A stretch of 58,987 bases of DNA, from positions 1 through 58,987 of the forward strand of contig JAFKFG010000021.1 in NCBI GenBank assembly GCA_017307355.1. The letters run 5' to 3'. Numbering within the stretch: the stretch's first letter is position 1; each line of letters opens with the position of its first letter. The DNA comes from Alphaproteobacteria bacterium. Lineage in GTDB: Bacteria > Pseudomonadota > Alphaproteobacteria > Micropepsales > Micropepsaceae. Both the position numbers and the translations under genes were made by a program. This document shows positions 1-7,740 of the stretch, one piece after another. The notes under the pieces were generated by a model that was not told the DNA's origin, made no database searches, and saw nothing but the letters and a program-made list of their open reading frames with translations.

Positions 1-1
1 T

Positions 2-301
2 CTGGGCTTGTTCCTTTTTTGCCCTAAGGCTTTTTCGCAAGATCCAGTGCGCGGAGAATATCTGGCCAAGAGCTGGTGTATGAGTTGCCATAATATCGAT
101 CCCGGCGACATGACGTTGCGTAGTGAAGTCGTGCCGTCCTTTGCGTCCATCGCAGCCCGGTCCGAAACAAATCAATCATCCCTGGAGGCGTTCTTGCGCT
201 CCAAGCATCCGCGAATGCCGGTTGGGGAAATCACGCCAAAGGAAATCCGCGATGTCGCTTCCTTTATCGTAAGCCTGAAGCCGAAGCGTGGCATTAAATA
301 G
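2..301 (+). CDS. c-type cytochrome, small, 5' end outside window
   Basis: Small monohaem cytochrome c, exported and presumably an electron carrier in the periplasm. The haem-binding motif CMSCH is visible about 28 residues into the visible frame, and a methionine in HPRMPVG is a plausible distal ligand. The frame opens with a hydrophobic stretch ending AFSQ, which looks like the end of a signal peptide, so the true start lies left of the window; the first in-window start codon (TTG at 8) is probably not used. It converges on the BON-domain gene across a GC-rich hairpin. The partner oxidase or dehydrogenase cannot be seen. Confidence 0.75.
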   Translation: MGLFLFCPKAFSQDPVRGEYLAKSWCMSCHNIDPGDMTLRSEVVPSFASIAARSETNQSSLEAFLRSKHPRMPVGEITPKEIRDVASFIVSLKPKRGIK

Positions 302-331
302 ACAATTGGCGCGCGCAGATTTGAGATATGT

Positions 332-358
332 GCCGGCCCGGCCGTCCACCGGGCCGGC
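332..358. terminator. GC-rich hairpin between convergent genes
   Basis: A 10-base-pair perfect stem (GCCGGCCCGG at 332-341 with CCGGGCCGGC at 349-358) with a 7-base loop lies between the ends of the cytochrome gene and the BON gene. There is no T-run on either side, so it is terminator-like rather than a classical intrinsic terminator. Confidence 0.45.
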
Positions 359-367
359 AATGGATAT

Positions 368-1033
368 TCAAGCTATTTGCAAACGGTCTTCGATCGAGGT
401 GACGCCGGCGGTCGACCAGGCCGCCCGCTTTACGGCATCCCGCTCCTGCCAGTCATGCACCTTCCCCTCGAGCGCCACCTTTCCGTTGCCCAAGGAAGAA
501 ATGTGAATGGCAGCAGCTTCTACCTCCGCGCTGCGCTTTAGCGCATCCTCGATCTTACGTTTGACGTCGGTCGGCTGAACGCGAGGCTTGAGCGTGATAT
601 CGTTTCTTACGCCGGCCACCCCGGACAATCTCCGGATTCCCGATTCAGCGGCCTCGCGCTGAAATTGCCAATCCACCTCACCCAGCAATGTAACCCAGCC
701 ATCCTGAACCTTGACCTGGACTACATTGTAAGGAACGACGGCATTCCATTTGAGTACACTGAGCGCCCGGTCCGCTATCTCGTCATCGGCAGTTTTTTTG
801 TCGCCCGGATAGCGCACTTCGATCTCTTGGGCGATACCGTGGACACCCACGACCCGCCGGGCGGCCTGTTCTGCGGCGATCTTCTCCGCATAACTTCCCA
901 CATGACCACTAAGCGTGACGACGCCGTTCTTCGCGGTCACACCAATATGAGCAGCATTGACACTGGGCTCAAAGTCCAACTCATCAAGAACATCCTGCCG
1001 CAATTGTAAATCTGTCTGCAATCGCAATGACAT
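368..1033 (-). CDS. protein with three BON domains
   Basis: About 221 residues with three consecutive BON domains (roughly residues 5-70, 80-150 and 155-220), each with the usual VxLxGxV-type strand (GVVTLSGHV, GWVTLLGEV, GKVALEGKV). BON proteins are linked to envelope integrity and osmotic or acid stress; this one shows no signal peptide, so its location is uncertain. The ATG at 1033 is chosen because AAGGAGG stands just before it; an earlier in-frame start at 1063 has no such site. An FNR-like box lies 57 bases upstream, putting the gene in the same putative regulon as its neighbours. Confidence 0.85.
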   Translation of the reverse strand: MSLRLQTDLQLRQDVLDELDFEPSVNAAHIGVTAKNGVVTLSGHVGSYAEKIAAEQAARRVVGVHGIAQEIEVRYPGDKKTADDEIADRALSVLKWNAVVPYNVVQVKVQDGWVTLLGEVDWQFQREAAESGIRRLSGVAGVRNDITLKPRVQPTDVKRKIEDALKRSAEVEAAAIHISSLGNGKVALEGKVHDWQERDAVKRAAWSTAGVTSIEDRLQIA

Positions 1034-1090
1034 GCTGATCCTCCTTGAGAATTGCAAATGCAAGATTGAGACAATGTCAGCGAGATGGCT

Positions 1091-1104
1091 TTGATTCAGA
1101 TCAT
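1091..1104 (-). promoter_or_regulatory. FNR/FixK-like box upstream of the BON gene
   Basis: TTGATTCAGATCAT on the plus strand matches TTGAT-N4-ATCAA at 9 of 10 fixed positions. It ends 57 bases before the BON start codon. Confidence 0.5.
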
Positions 1105-1151
1105 TCCGGCTCTGCTATGGGCCGCTCTTCAAAATCAGTCGCAAGTGCGGC

Positions 1152-1493
1152 TCACATATCTTTGCGCTTATCGATATCGCGGCACATAAAATTGCGAGAG
1201 GAGAGAAGCGTAGATTTGATCTGAGAAAGACTCTCCAGCGTCATTTGGAACAATGGCTGTGCCGCTACAGTCTCGCTGCCCACCTTGACGCGCAATTTCT
1301 CAGCAAGCGCATCGACTTTGGCGATGTAGTTATCGAAATTGTCCTGGTTCCCGGCAATTTGCGCGAATCTGTCCACCTCGGTCAAAAGCACTTTGGCGAG
1401 CAGGCGGCAATTTTGCGCATCGCCCTCCCGGTCGAGGCGATCCAGAAGGCGATAAAGATTCTGCTCAGCAAGCCAATGCTCTCTGGTTTCCAT
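1152..1493 (-). CDS. hypothetical protein, charged and helical
   Basis: A 113-residue soluble protein I do not recognise. It is rich in Leu, Arg, Glu and Asp with heptad-like spacing and is probably all helical; it ends in a Lys/Arg/Asp tail. The ATG at 1493 is preferred because GAGGTG lies 7 bases before it; a longer frame to 1547 has no ribosome site. No FNR-like box is visible in front, unlike most neighbours. It may share the promoter region of the divergent CBS gene. Confidence 0.55.
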   Translation of the reverse strand: METREHWLAEQNLYRLLDRLDREGDAQNCRLLAKVLLTEVDRFAQIAGNQDNFDNYIAKVDALAEKLRVKVGSETVAAQPLFQMTLESLSQIKSTLLSSRNFMCRDIDKRKDM

Positions 1494-1759
1494 CGCAGAA
1501 CACCTCAACCCAGTAAGTATATGCGGACTCCCCGGTATAGTTAACATCTACAAATTGTATGCTTCCGGGTTGGAGAATACATCCGATAGCCTGGAGGCGC
1601 CCGCAACCTGCATTCCATGGCCACCTTCACAGTCGCACATATCGCAGGCGCATTGGATTATGGCGCTGACGCGATGTATCGCAATTGGTAGCGTGCAACT
1701 CCTCTGCCGCCAGAACATCGCCACATAATTTTTGCCTTCATGACCGGCCCTCCGGGCGT

Positions 1760-1773
1760 TTGCGCCGGATCAA
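1760..1773 (+). promoter_or_regulatory. FNR/FixK-like box upstream of the CBS gene
   Basis: TTGCGCCGGATCAA fits the broader FixK form TTG(A/C)-N8-(T/G)CAA better than strict FNR. It ends 53 bases before the ATG, and a weak -10 (TACTCT) follows 22 bases later. Confidence 0.5.
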
Positions 1774-1826
1774 TTCTCCGTATGGAGCTGGGCACTACTC
1801 TTTTTTGGAGCGAAGGAGGTAACAGC

Positions 1827-2246
1827 ATGAAGGTCAAAAATATCATGCACAAAGGCACGATCTGGGTGGGACCGGATGTGCCACTCAAAACTGTTGCGCG
1901 GAAGATGCGCGAGTCGGATATCGGCGCCATCCCGATCGGAGAAAACGACAAGTTGATCGGAATGGTGACGGACCGCGACATTTGCTGCCGGGCCTTGGGA
2001 AGGGGACGTGATATAGACCTCATGACTGCACGCGACGTCATGACCCGGCCGATCGTCTATTGTCGTTCGGAGGAAGCGGTCGAAAAAGCCGTTACGTCAA
2101 TGCGTAAGGCCCGCGTCCGCCGCCTGCCGGTTATCGACGAAAACTACCGGCTGGTGGGCATGCTGGGGCTTGGCGATATTGCCGCAAAGGCGCCACAGAA
2201 AACCGCGAACGCGGCGCTCAAGGCGCTTGCTGCGCATCACGGCTAA
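1827..2246 (+). CDS. CBS-domain-pair protein
   Basis: A 139-residue cytosolic protein consisting of two CBS domains only (about residues 5-60 and 70-125). Typical features are the opening IMHKGTIWV, GMVTDRDI at the end of the first repeat, DVMTRPIVY opening the second, and RRLPVIDENYRLVGM. Stand-alone CBS pairs bind adenine nucleotides and often respond to energy charge or stress. The ATG at 1827 follows an AAGGAGGT site by 6 bases; an earlier GTG/ATG frame from 1740 is less likely. An FNR-like box precedes it, and the host-attachment and CarS-like genes follow closely in the same direction, so the three may form an operon. Confidence 0.88.
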   Translation: MKVKNIMHKGTIWVGPDVPLKTVARKMRESDIGAIPIGENDKLIGMVTDRDICCRALGRGRDIDLMTARDVMTRPIVYCRSEEAVEKAVTSMRKARVRRLPVIDENYRLVGMLGLGDIAAKAPQKTANAALKALAAHHG

Positions 2247-2287
2247 AATGCGGGGTTGGCTTCGCCCGAATATCAGAAAGGAGCGCT

Positions 2288-2734
2288 ATGTCTGAGTTGA
2301 TTTTGCGTCATGGCCTCTGGCTCGCAATATGTGACGGTCAAAAGGCAATGCTTCTGGAGAACCGGGGCGATCAGATTTTCCCCAAATTGGAAGCACGGCA
2401 TGTAAGTGAGCAGAAGAATCCGCTGTCGCATGAGCAGGGAACCGCGCGGCCAGGCCGCGCATTTTCCAGCGCCGGCAGACGGTCCGCCACAGAAGAGAAC
2501 GATCTTCATAGGCAACGGGCAGTTTCCTTCCTGAAAGAATTCGCAACTGTCATCAATCGCGAAGTTGCGGACGGACGGATAAAGCAGCTGGTTGTGATTG
2601 CGCCGGCGAGCGCTCTGGGTCAGATCCGCCCCTTCTTTTCAAGGCAGGTTGCCAAGGCATTAATGGACGAACTGGCGCGAGATTATGTGAAGAAGCCGCT
2701 TCACGAAATCGAGCGGGCGCTCGCCAAATCCTGA
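2288..2734 (+). CDS. host attachment family protein (PF10116-like)
   Basis: A 148-residue protein of the 'required for attachment to host cells' family, named for an Agrobacterium gene but widespread in free-living bacteria and possibly related to the baeRF release-factor-like fold. Family signs are the opening LRHGLWLAICDGQKA, the variable middle rich in Arg/Ser, and the C-terminal block LVVIAPASALGQIRPFF followed by EL.RDYVKKPLHEIE. A good site (AAAGGAG) precedes the ATG. It lies 41 bases behind the CBS gene and one base before the CarS-like gene, suggesting a stress operon rather than any role with a host. Confidence 0.82.
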   Translation: MSELILRHGLWLAICDGQKAMLLENRGDQIFPKLEARHVSEQKNPLSHEQGTARPGRAFSSAGRRSATEENDLHRQRAVSFLKEFATVINREVADGRIKQLVVIAPASALGQIRPFFSRQVAKALMDELARDYVKKPLHEIERALAKS

Positions 2735-2735
2735 G

Positions 2736-3233
2736 ATGAGTTACCTGAACCTGGAAGTTGATTTCAAGCTGTTGATTTTGGTGGCGGTAGCCAACTCTGC
2801 GCCGCAAGTTATGCGGTGGGCATCTCAGGATCGCGTATTTCGCGCGGTAGATAATGGAATCAGGCTCGCCGACGGTAGGTTTCTGTTCGGGCCTTCCAAG
2901 ACCTGGGTTGGTATGATCGCGGCAATATTGGCCAGCAGCCTGACCGCACCCCTTCTTTCCATGCCCGTGGATGCCGGATTGCATGCCGGAATCGCCGCCA
3001 TGGCCGGTGATCTGCTTACCAGCTTTATGAAGCGCCGGCTGGGCATCGGCCCCAGTATGCCCGCACCGGGATTGGATCAGTTTGCGGAAGCTGCGCTTCC
3101 CCTCCTCGTTTTGCGAACCTTTCTGACCTTCTCCTGGCTCGATTTGCTGGCTGTTTTGCTTGCTTTTGTTTTTGGCGAGCTCGCTCTGGCCAAGATATTG
3201 CATCATTTTGGCTTGCGAGACCGACCAATCTAG
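2736..3233 (+). CDS. CDP-archaeol synthase (CarS)-like membrane protein
   Basis: A 165-residue integral membrane protein with about four hydrophobic segments. It carries the signature blocks of the CarS/DUF46 family: ANSAP near residue 20, DGRFLFGPSKTWVG near 48-61, and GDLLTSFMKRRLGI with PGLDQ near 90-115. In archaea CarS transfers CTP to digeranylgeranylglyceryl phosphate to make CDP-archaeol, and the fold is shared with bacterial CdsA. The natural substrate in this bacterium is unknown; an unusual polyprenyl or glyceryl phosphate is possible. Its start is one base after the stop of the host-attachment gene, so translation is probably coupled. Confidence 0.75.
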   Translation: MSYLNLEVDFKLLILVAVANSAPQVMRWASQDRVFRAVDNGIRLADGRFLFGPSKTWVGMIAAILASSLTAPLLSMPVDAGLHAGIAAMAGDLLTSFMKRRLGIGPSMPAPGLDQFAEAALPLLVLRTFLTFSWLDLLAVLLAFVFGELALAKILHHFGLRDRPI

Positions 3234-3243
3234 GGCTCAGCGC

Positions 3244-3257
3244 TTGATCGGCGTCAA
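3244..3257 (+). promoter_or_regulatory. FNR/FixK-like box 1 upstream of glgP
   Basis: TTGATCGGCGTCAA, one mismatch from TTGAT-N4-ATCAA. GACAAT at 3279-3284 stands 21 bases further on and would be a -10 hexamer at class II spacing. Confidence 0.6.
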
Positions 3258-3276
3258 AGCGGTTACGCTTGATTAT

Positions 3277-3290
3277 TTGACAATAATCAA
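3277..3290 (+). promoter_or_regulatory. FNR/FixK-like box 2 upstream of glgP
   Basis: TTGACAATAATCAA, one mismatch from consensus, 33 bases centre to centre from box 1. It overlaps the putative -10 (3279-3284), so it may limit rather than activate transcription. Confidence 0.55.
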
Positions 3291-3318
3291 TCGCAGTTCG
3301 CTTGAGTAATGAGACGAG

Positions 3319-5841
3319 ATGGTTGCCCTTCCTCTTCCAAGCTTGCCGCCCACGCTCTCAGCGCTGCGCGATCTTGCACTCGACTTGCGGTGGACATGGA
3401 GCCACGTTGCGGACGCTCTCTGGGAGCAGGTCGATCCTGAATTGTGGCTGCGCACTCGCAATCCTTGGAGCGTACTCCAGAACGCCTCGAGTGAGAGGCT
3501 ACAGCAACTGGCATCAGACGAGGAGTTCTGTCGCACGCTATCTTCATTCAGCACTATCCGTCGCAACAGTCTTGATAATCCTGGCTGGTTCCCCACTCAA
3601 CACGTCTCCGACGCTTTGGGAGGTGTCGCCTACTTCAGCATGGAATTTGGAATTGGAGCGGCCCTACCCCTCTATGCGGGCGGCTTGGGCGTGCTGGCAG
3701 GAGACTTTCTGAAGACCGCCAGCGATTTGAATGTGCCGGTGGTTGGTGTGGGCCTGCTTTTCCAGGAAGGATATTTCCGCCAGATCATTGATGCCAATGG
3801 ACGCCAGCACGAACTTTTCCCTTACAATGAGCCGGCGGTCATGCCCGTCGAACCGGTTATTCTTCCCCAAACCGGTTGGCTGAAAATCAAGCTGGCGCTG
3901 CCAGGACGAACTGTTCAATTGCGAGTCTGGCAGGCCACGATTGGCCGGGTGCGTTTATATCTTCTTGATAGCAACGAGCCTTTGAACAGCCCGGTCGACC
4001 GCGGCATTACCGCCAAGCTCTATGGTGAAGGCAGCGAAACTCGCTTGATGCAGGAAATTGTACTTGGCGTGGGCGGATGGCGCGCCGTTGAGATTTTACA
4101 TCCCGCCACGGAAATCTGCCACATCAACGAGGGCCATGCTGCTTTCGCTGTCATCGAGAAGGCACGAAGCCTTGCTGCAAAAGAGAATATATCTTTTTGG
4201 GATGCGTTCTGGGCCAGCCGTGCCGGAAATGTATTCAGCACCCATACGCCCGTTCCGGCGGGTTTCGATCGGTTTCCCCCCAACATGCTACGAAAATACC
4301 TGTTTTGCCTGGAATGCAGCCAAACCGGCGGCCTCACCGGCGTAGAAGATCTGCTTGCCTTGGGACGCGAGAATGAGATTGAAGAAGAAGCATTGTTCAA
4401 CATGGCTTACCTGGCACAGCGTGGCTCCGCTGTTACTCTTGGCGTGAGCCAGTTGCATGGCGAATTTAGCCGCAGGATTTTCCAACCCCTTTTTCCGCGC
4501 TGGCCGGCTTGCGAGGTGCCAATTGGCCACATCACCAACGGGGTGCATACACCCACTTGGGATTCTATCGCGGCCGACAGACTATGGACGGAAGCTTGCG
4601 GCCAAGAACGGTGGCGAAGCTTGCCCGCAGATCTTCAGCAAAAAATCACAAAGGTGCCGGACGAGGATTTATGGGCGATGCGCGGCGAAGGTCGCCAAAG
4701 GCTGGTTCAGGTCGCGCGCGCCCATCTCGGTACACAATTACGTGAGCGCGGTTTTGGGCCGGAAATCGTCGCCCAAGCGGATAGTGTGCTCGACCCGTAC
4801 GTATTGACGATCGGATTTGCCCGCCGGTTCACCGAATACAAGCGGCCCAATCTGCTGCTGAGCGATTTGGCCCGGCTGGATAGATTGTTGCGCGACGATA
4901 TCTTTCCCGTTCAGCTCGTTGTCGCCGGTAAAGCGCACCCGGCGGACACCCAGGGCAAAGACATGATCAGCGCCTGGATTGAATTGGCGCGGCAATCGTC
5001 CCATCGCCGTCGCGTGGTGTTTTTGGAGGATTACGATATCTCACTAGCCCAGGAATTGGTGCAAGGCGTCGATGTCTGGGTAAACACGCCTCGCCGTCCA
5101 TGGGAAGCCTGCGGCACCAGTGGCATGAAAGTGTTGGTGAATGGTGGGCTGAACTGCTCCATTCGCGATGGCTGGTGGGACGAGGCGTATCGGCCGGATG
5201 TCGGCTGGGCCATTGGTGACGGTCGGGGCGGCGATGCGCGTCAGATAGATCAGGCGGATGCGGAAAGCCTCTATTCCGTGTTGGAACAGCAAGTTATTCC
5301 TGAATTCTACGACCGCGATTCCACCGGACTTCCTCGGGCCTGGCTGGCACGCATCCGGGCCAGCATGTCCAGCCTGACACCGATCTTCAACAGCGCCCGG
5401 ATGTTGCATGACTATGTTGAGATAGCCTACCTGCCGCTCGTAAAGCATACGCGGGCGCGTCGGGCTGAGAATTGCAAAATCGCGCGCGAACTTAACAATT
5501 GGGAGCATCGCCTACGCCGGCATTGGCATAGTCTTCACATAGGCGAGGCAAGTGCGGCTCAGGAAAAAGATCAGTGGCGGTTTTCCGTCCCGATATTCCT
5601 GGGGGATATTGATAGTAATGACGTTCGGGTCGAGCTATTCGCCGACGCTCGCGGCAAGGCGCCCGCCGAAGCGATATCGCTTCACAAAGAGCAGGAAGTG
5701 CCCGGTGCCATAAACGGCCATGTATATGCCGGACTGGTTCCCGCCATCCGGCCAGCGAAAGATTACACGGTGCGCATCGTACCCTATCACGCGGCGGCAC
5801 AGTTGCCGGCCGAACTGACGCTGATCCGCTGGGCCAATTAG
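3319..5841 (+). CDS. glgP: alpha-1,4-glucan (glycogen) phosphorylase
   Basis: An 840-residue cytosolic phosphorylase that releases glucose 1-phosphate from glycogen or maltodextrin. The first ~100 residues match the N-terminal extension (DUF3417 type) of the shorter phosphorylase subgroup. The PLP-binding lysine is K604 in EACGTSGMKVLVNGG; other landmarks are FSMEFGIG, LPLYAGGLGVLAGD, HINEGHAA and GFARRFTEYKRP. Two FNR-like boxes precede the ATG. It converges on the DUF2934-glgA pair with a 4-base overlap at the stop codons. With glgB, glgX and malQ it gives a complete glycogen turnover set. Confidence 0.95.
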   Translation: MVALPLPSLPPTLSALRDLALDLRWTWSHVADALWEQVDPELWLRTRNPWSVLQNASSERLQQLASDEEFCRTLSSFSTIRRNSLDNPGWFPTQHVSDALGGVAYFSMEFGIGAALPLYAGGLGVLAGDFLKTASDLNVPVVGVGLLFQEGYFRQIIDANGRQHELFPYNEPAVMPVEPVILPQTGWLKIKLALPGRTVQLRVWQATIGRVRLYLLDSNEPLNSPVDRGITAKLYGEGSETRLMQEIVLGVGGWRAVEILHPATEICHINEGHAAFAVIEKARSLAAKENISFWDAFWASRAGNVFSTHTPVPAGFDRFPPNMLRKYLFCLECSQTGGLTGVEDLLALGRENEIEEEALFNMAYLAQRGSAVTLGVSQLHGEFSRRIFQPLFPRWPACEVPIGHITNGVHTPTWDSIAADRLWTEACGQERWRSLPADLQQKITKVPDEDLWAMRGEGRQRLVQVARAHLGTQLRERGFGPEIVAQADSVLDPYVLTIGFARRFTEYKRPNLLLSDLARLDRLLRDDIFPVQLVVAGKAHPADTQGKDMISAWIELARQSSHRRRVVFLEDYDISLAQELVQGVDVWVNTPRRPWEACGTSGMKVLVNGGLNCSIRDGWWDEAYRPDVGWAIGDGRGGDARQIDQADAESLYSVLEQQVIPEFYDRDSTGLPRAWLARIRASMSSLTPIFNSARMLHDYVEIAYLPLVKHTRARRAENCKIARELNNWEHRLRRHWHSLHIGEASAAQEKDQWRFSVPIFLGDIDSNDVRVELFADARGKAPAEAISLHKEQEVPGAINGHVYAGLVPAIRPAKDYTVRIVPYHAAAQLPAELTLIRWAN

Positions 5842-6095
5842 GCTGCCGCAGAGCGCTGATCGGATGGGATACGAAGCGAAAGTTTTTTATGCGGCAACCG
5901 TGAGATGCTGGGGCGCGGTAGAACGATTTTCCGGCAATCGCAGTCGGCGTGCGGAAAGCGCGCTGCCCGAAACTCTGCATCGAGCTGACTTTTTGCTTCC
6001 AGCCAATGCTGGACTGCCAGACCATGTGGACACCCGTCCCGCAGCCAAATCTCATAGCTGCGCTGACGAACTAGATCATCGGGAATGTAATCCAT
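5838..6095 (-). CDS. small DUF2934 protein
   Basis: An 85-residue protein. Residues 7-36 match the DUF2934 pattern: RSYEIWLRDGCPHGLAVQHW. This short helical motif is common in proteobacterial stress and glycogen loci, but its function is not known. The ATG at 6095 is one base after the glgA stop codon, so the two are almost certainly translationally coupled and this is the second gene of a glgA operon. The C-terminal half is basic and low in complexity (CRKIVLPRPSISRLPHKK). The stop overlaps the glgP stop by 4 bases on the opposite strand. Confidence 0.75.
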   Translation of the reverse strand: MDYIPDDLVRQRSYEIWLRDGCPHGLAVQHWLEAKSQLDAEFRAARFPHADCDCRKIVLPRPSISRLPHKKLSLRIPSDQRSAAA

Positions 6096-6096
6096 G

Positions 6097-7626
6097 TTAC
6101 GCCCATCCTTGCGCTGAACGAATCTCGCATTGCCAAGGCTCATCGATTTCGGCCGCATCATATCCCACATCCTCTGGGCCTGTAAGACCGGATAGCGTCC
6201 GGTAAAGCGCAATATACTTTCGCGCACTGACTTCCCAGCCGAAATCCTGGCTCATCCCTGCAAGTTGCAGCCGGCGCCAGGCGATCGGCTCGCGAAAAGT
6301 CAGCAATGCGCGCTTTATCGCTGCCAGAAATGCCGGCTTGGTCGCTTCATCAAAGATAAATCCAGTCCCTGCTCCCCTGGTCTCGTCTGTATCGGCCGCA
6401 TCCGTCACCGTGTCAGCCAACCCTCCGGTCTTGCGGACGACGGGAACAGTTCCGTATCGCAAGGCATAGAGTTGAGTTAAGCCGCAGGGCTCGAACCGAG
6501 CGGGCGCGAGCAAAATATCGGCGCCCGCCTGCAATCTATGCGCCAGTTCCTCGTCGTAATGGAAATAGGCGAGCTGACCTGGATAGCGCAGTTGGAGACG
6601 CTTCAAGGCGCCTGTCAACATGGCGTCACCGTCTCCGATAATCGCCAATTGTGTTCCTTCTGCCAGAATGTCCGGTATCGCCTCGACCAGCACATCGGCC
6701 ATTTTCTGGTGTGTCAGCCGGCTGGAAAAGCCAAGTAATGGGACATCACGACAAACGGCCAGCCCCAGGCGTTTCTGGAGATCCGCTTTGCAGGCTTTTT
6801 TTCCACTTATGTCTCGCACGCTAAAATTCCGAGGCAGCAACCGGTCGGTATGCGGATTCCAGACATCATTTTCGATGCCATTAAGAATGCCGGAAAAATC
6901 TTTTTGCCGGTGGCTCAACAAGCCTTCAAACCCACAGCCGAAAGCCTGGGTGAGAACCTCCTGCCTGTATCGCGGGCTCACCGTTGTAATTCTATCGCTG
7001 TAGCGTAGCGCCGCCTTGAGAAAGGAGAACTGACCATAAAATTCCACGCCTTCGGGATGAAAGAAACTGTCCGGTACACCAGTTTGAGCCAAATGCTCCC
7101 GATCGAAATTGCCCTGGAAGGCAATATTATGGATTGTGAATAAGGTTGACGGCCTGTAGCGGCCGGACATTGCCAAATAGAAAGGTACCAACCCTGCATG
7201 CCAATCATTGGCATGCACGATGTCGGCCTTCCAAGGTAACAGTTGGCCCGCGCCGATGGCCGCAGCCACGCGACCAAAATAGGAAAAGCGACGCGGATTA
7301 TCGTTCCAATCTCGGCTCTGCCGATCCTGATAAAGACCACCAGGCCGTGCATAAAGACGGGGAGCATGCACAAGCCAGACCGGGACGTCGCAGTCTGGTA
7401 GTTGGCCGCTGACGATAACAGCGCCGTCCTCTCCCAAGCAGACCGGAACGCGGGCCTCAATTTTTGGATTTGTCAGTCTCGTGACGGCCTGATTATAGCC
7501 CGGAAGGACAAGTCGAACATCGATGCCCGATTGCCGCATCGCAACAGGCAAAGCTCTCGAGACATCTGCCAATCCCCCAGATTTTGCAAGCGGATAAGCC
7601 TCTGAAGTTACGAACAGGACTCGCAT
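6097..7626 (-). CDS. glgA: glycogen synthase (ADP-glucose type)
   Basis: A 509-residue GT5 glycogen synthase. It elongates alpha-1,4-glucan from ADP-glucose. The N-terminal MRVLFVTSEAYPLAKSGGLA holds the KxGGL substrate-binding motif, and PARFEPCGLTQLYALRYGT near the C terminus is the nucleotide-sugar site of the family. The ATG at 7626 is preferred to the TTG at 7632 because MRVLFVTSE is the standard family start. The protein is about 30 residues longer than E. coli GlgA at its C terminus. It is divergent from glgB around a shared palindromic FNR-like box. No glgC (ADP-glucose pyrophosphorylase) lies in the window. Confidence 0.95.
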   Translation of the reverse strand: MRVLFVTSEAYPLAKSGGLADVSRALPVAMRQSGIDVRLVLPGYNQAVTRLTNPKIEARVPVCLGEDGAVIVSGQLPDCDVPVWLVHAPRLYARPGGLYQDRQSRDWNDNPRRFSYFGRVAAAIGAGQLLPWKADIVHANDWHAGLVPFYLAMSGRYRPSTLFTIHNIAFQGNFDREHLAQTGVPDSFFHPEGVEFYGQFSFLKAALRYSDRITTVSPRYRQEVLTQAFGCGFEGLLSHRQKDFSGILNGIENDVWNPHTDRLLPRNFSVRDISGKKACKADLQKRLGLAVCRDVPLLGFSSRLTHQKMADVLVEAIPDILAEGTQLAIIGDGDAMLTGALKRLQLRYPGQLAYFHYDEELAHRLQAGADILLAPARFEPCGLTQLYALRYGTVPVVRKTGGLADTVTDAADTDETRGAGTGFIFDEATKPAFLAAIKRALLTFREPIAWRRLQLAGMSQDFGWEVSARKYIALYRTLSGLTGPEDVGYDAAEIDEPWQCEIRSAQGWA

Positions 7627-7680
7627 CGCCAATTCCGTTCATCGTTCAAAACAGTCTAGGCAAAGCCAAAATGGTCGGAA

Positions 7681-7694
7681 TTGACCCAGCTCAA
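7681..7694. promoter_or_regulatory. FNR/FixK-like box shared by glgA and glgB
   Basis: TTGACCCAGCTCAA lies within a perfect AATTGA-N6-TCAATT palindrome (7679-7696). It is 54 bases from the glgA ATG and 46 from the glgB ATG. A TATTTT (plus) and a TAGACT (minus) hexamer each begin after 23 bases, so one site could serve both promoters. Confidence 0.6.
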
Positions 7695-7740
7695 TTGGGC
7701 CGCGGATGCGATCGCGTATTTTTCTGCTCTGAGAGGCAAC

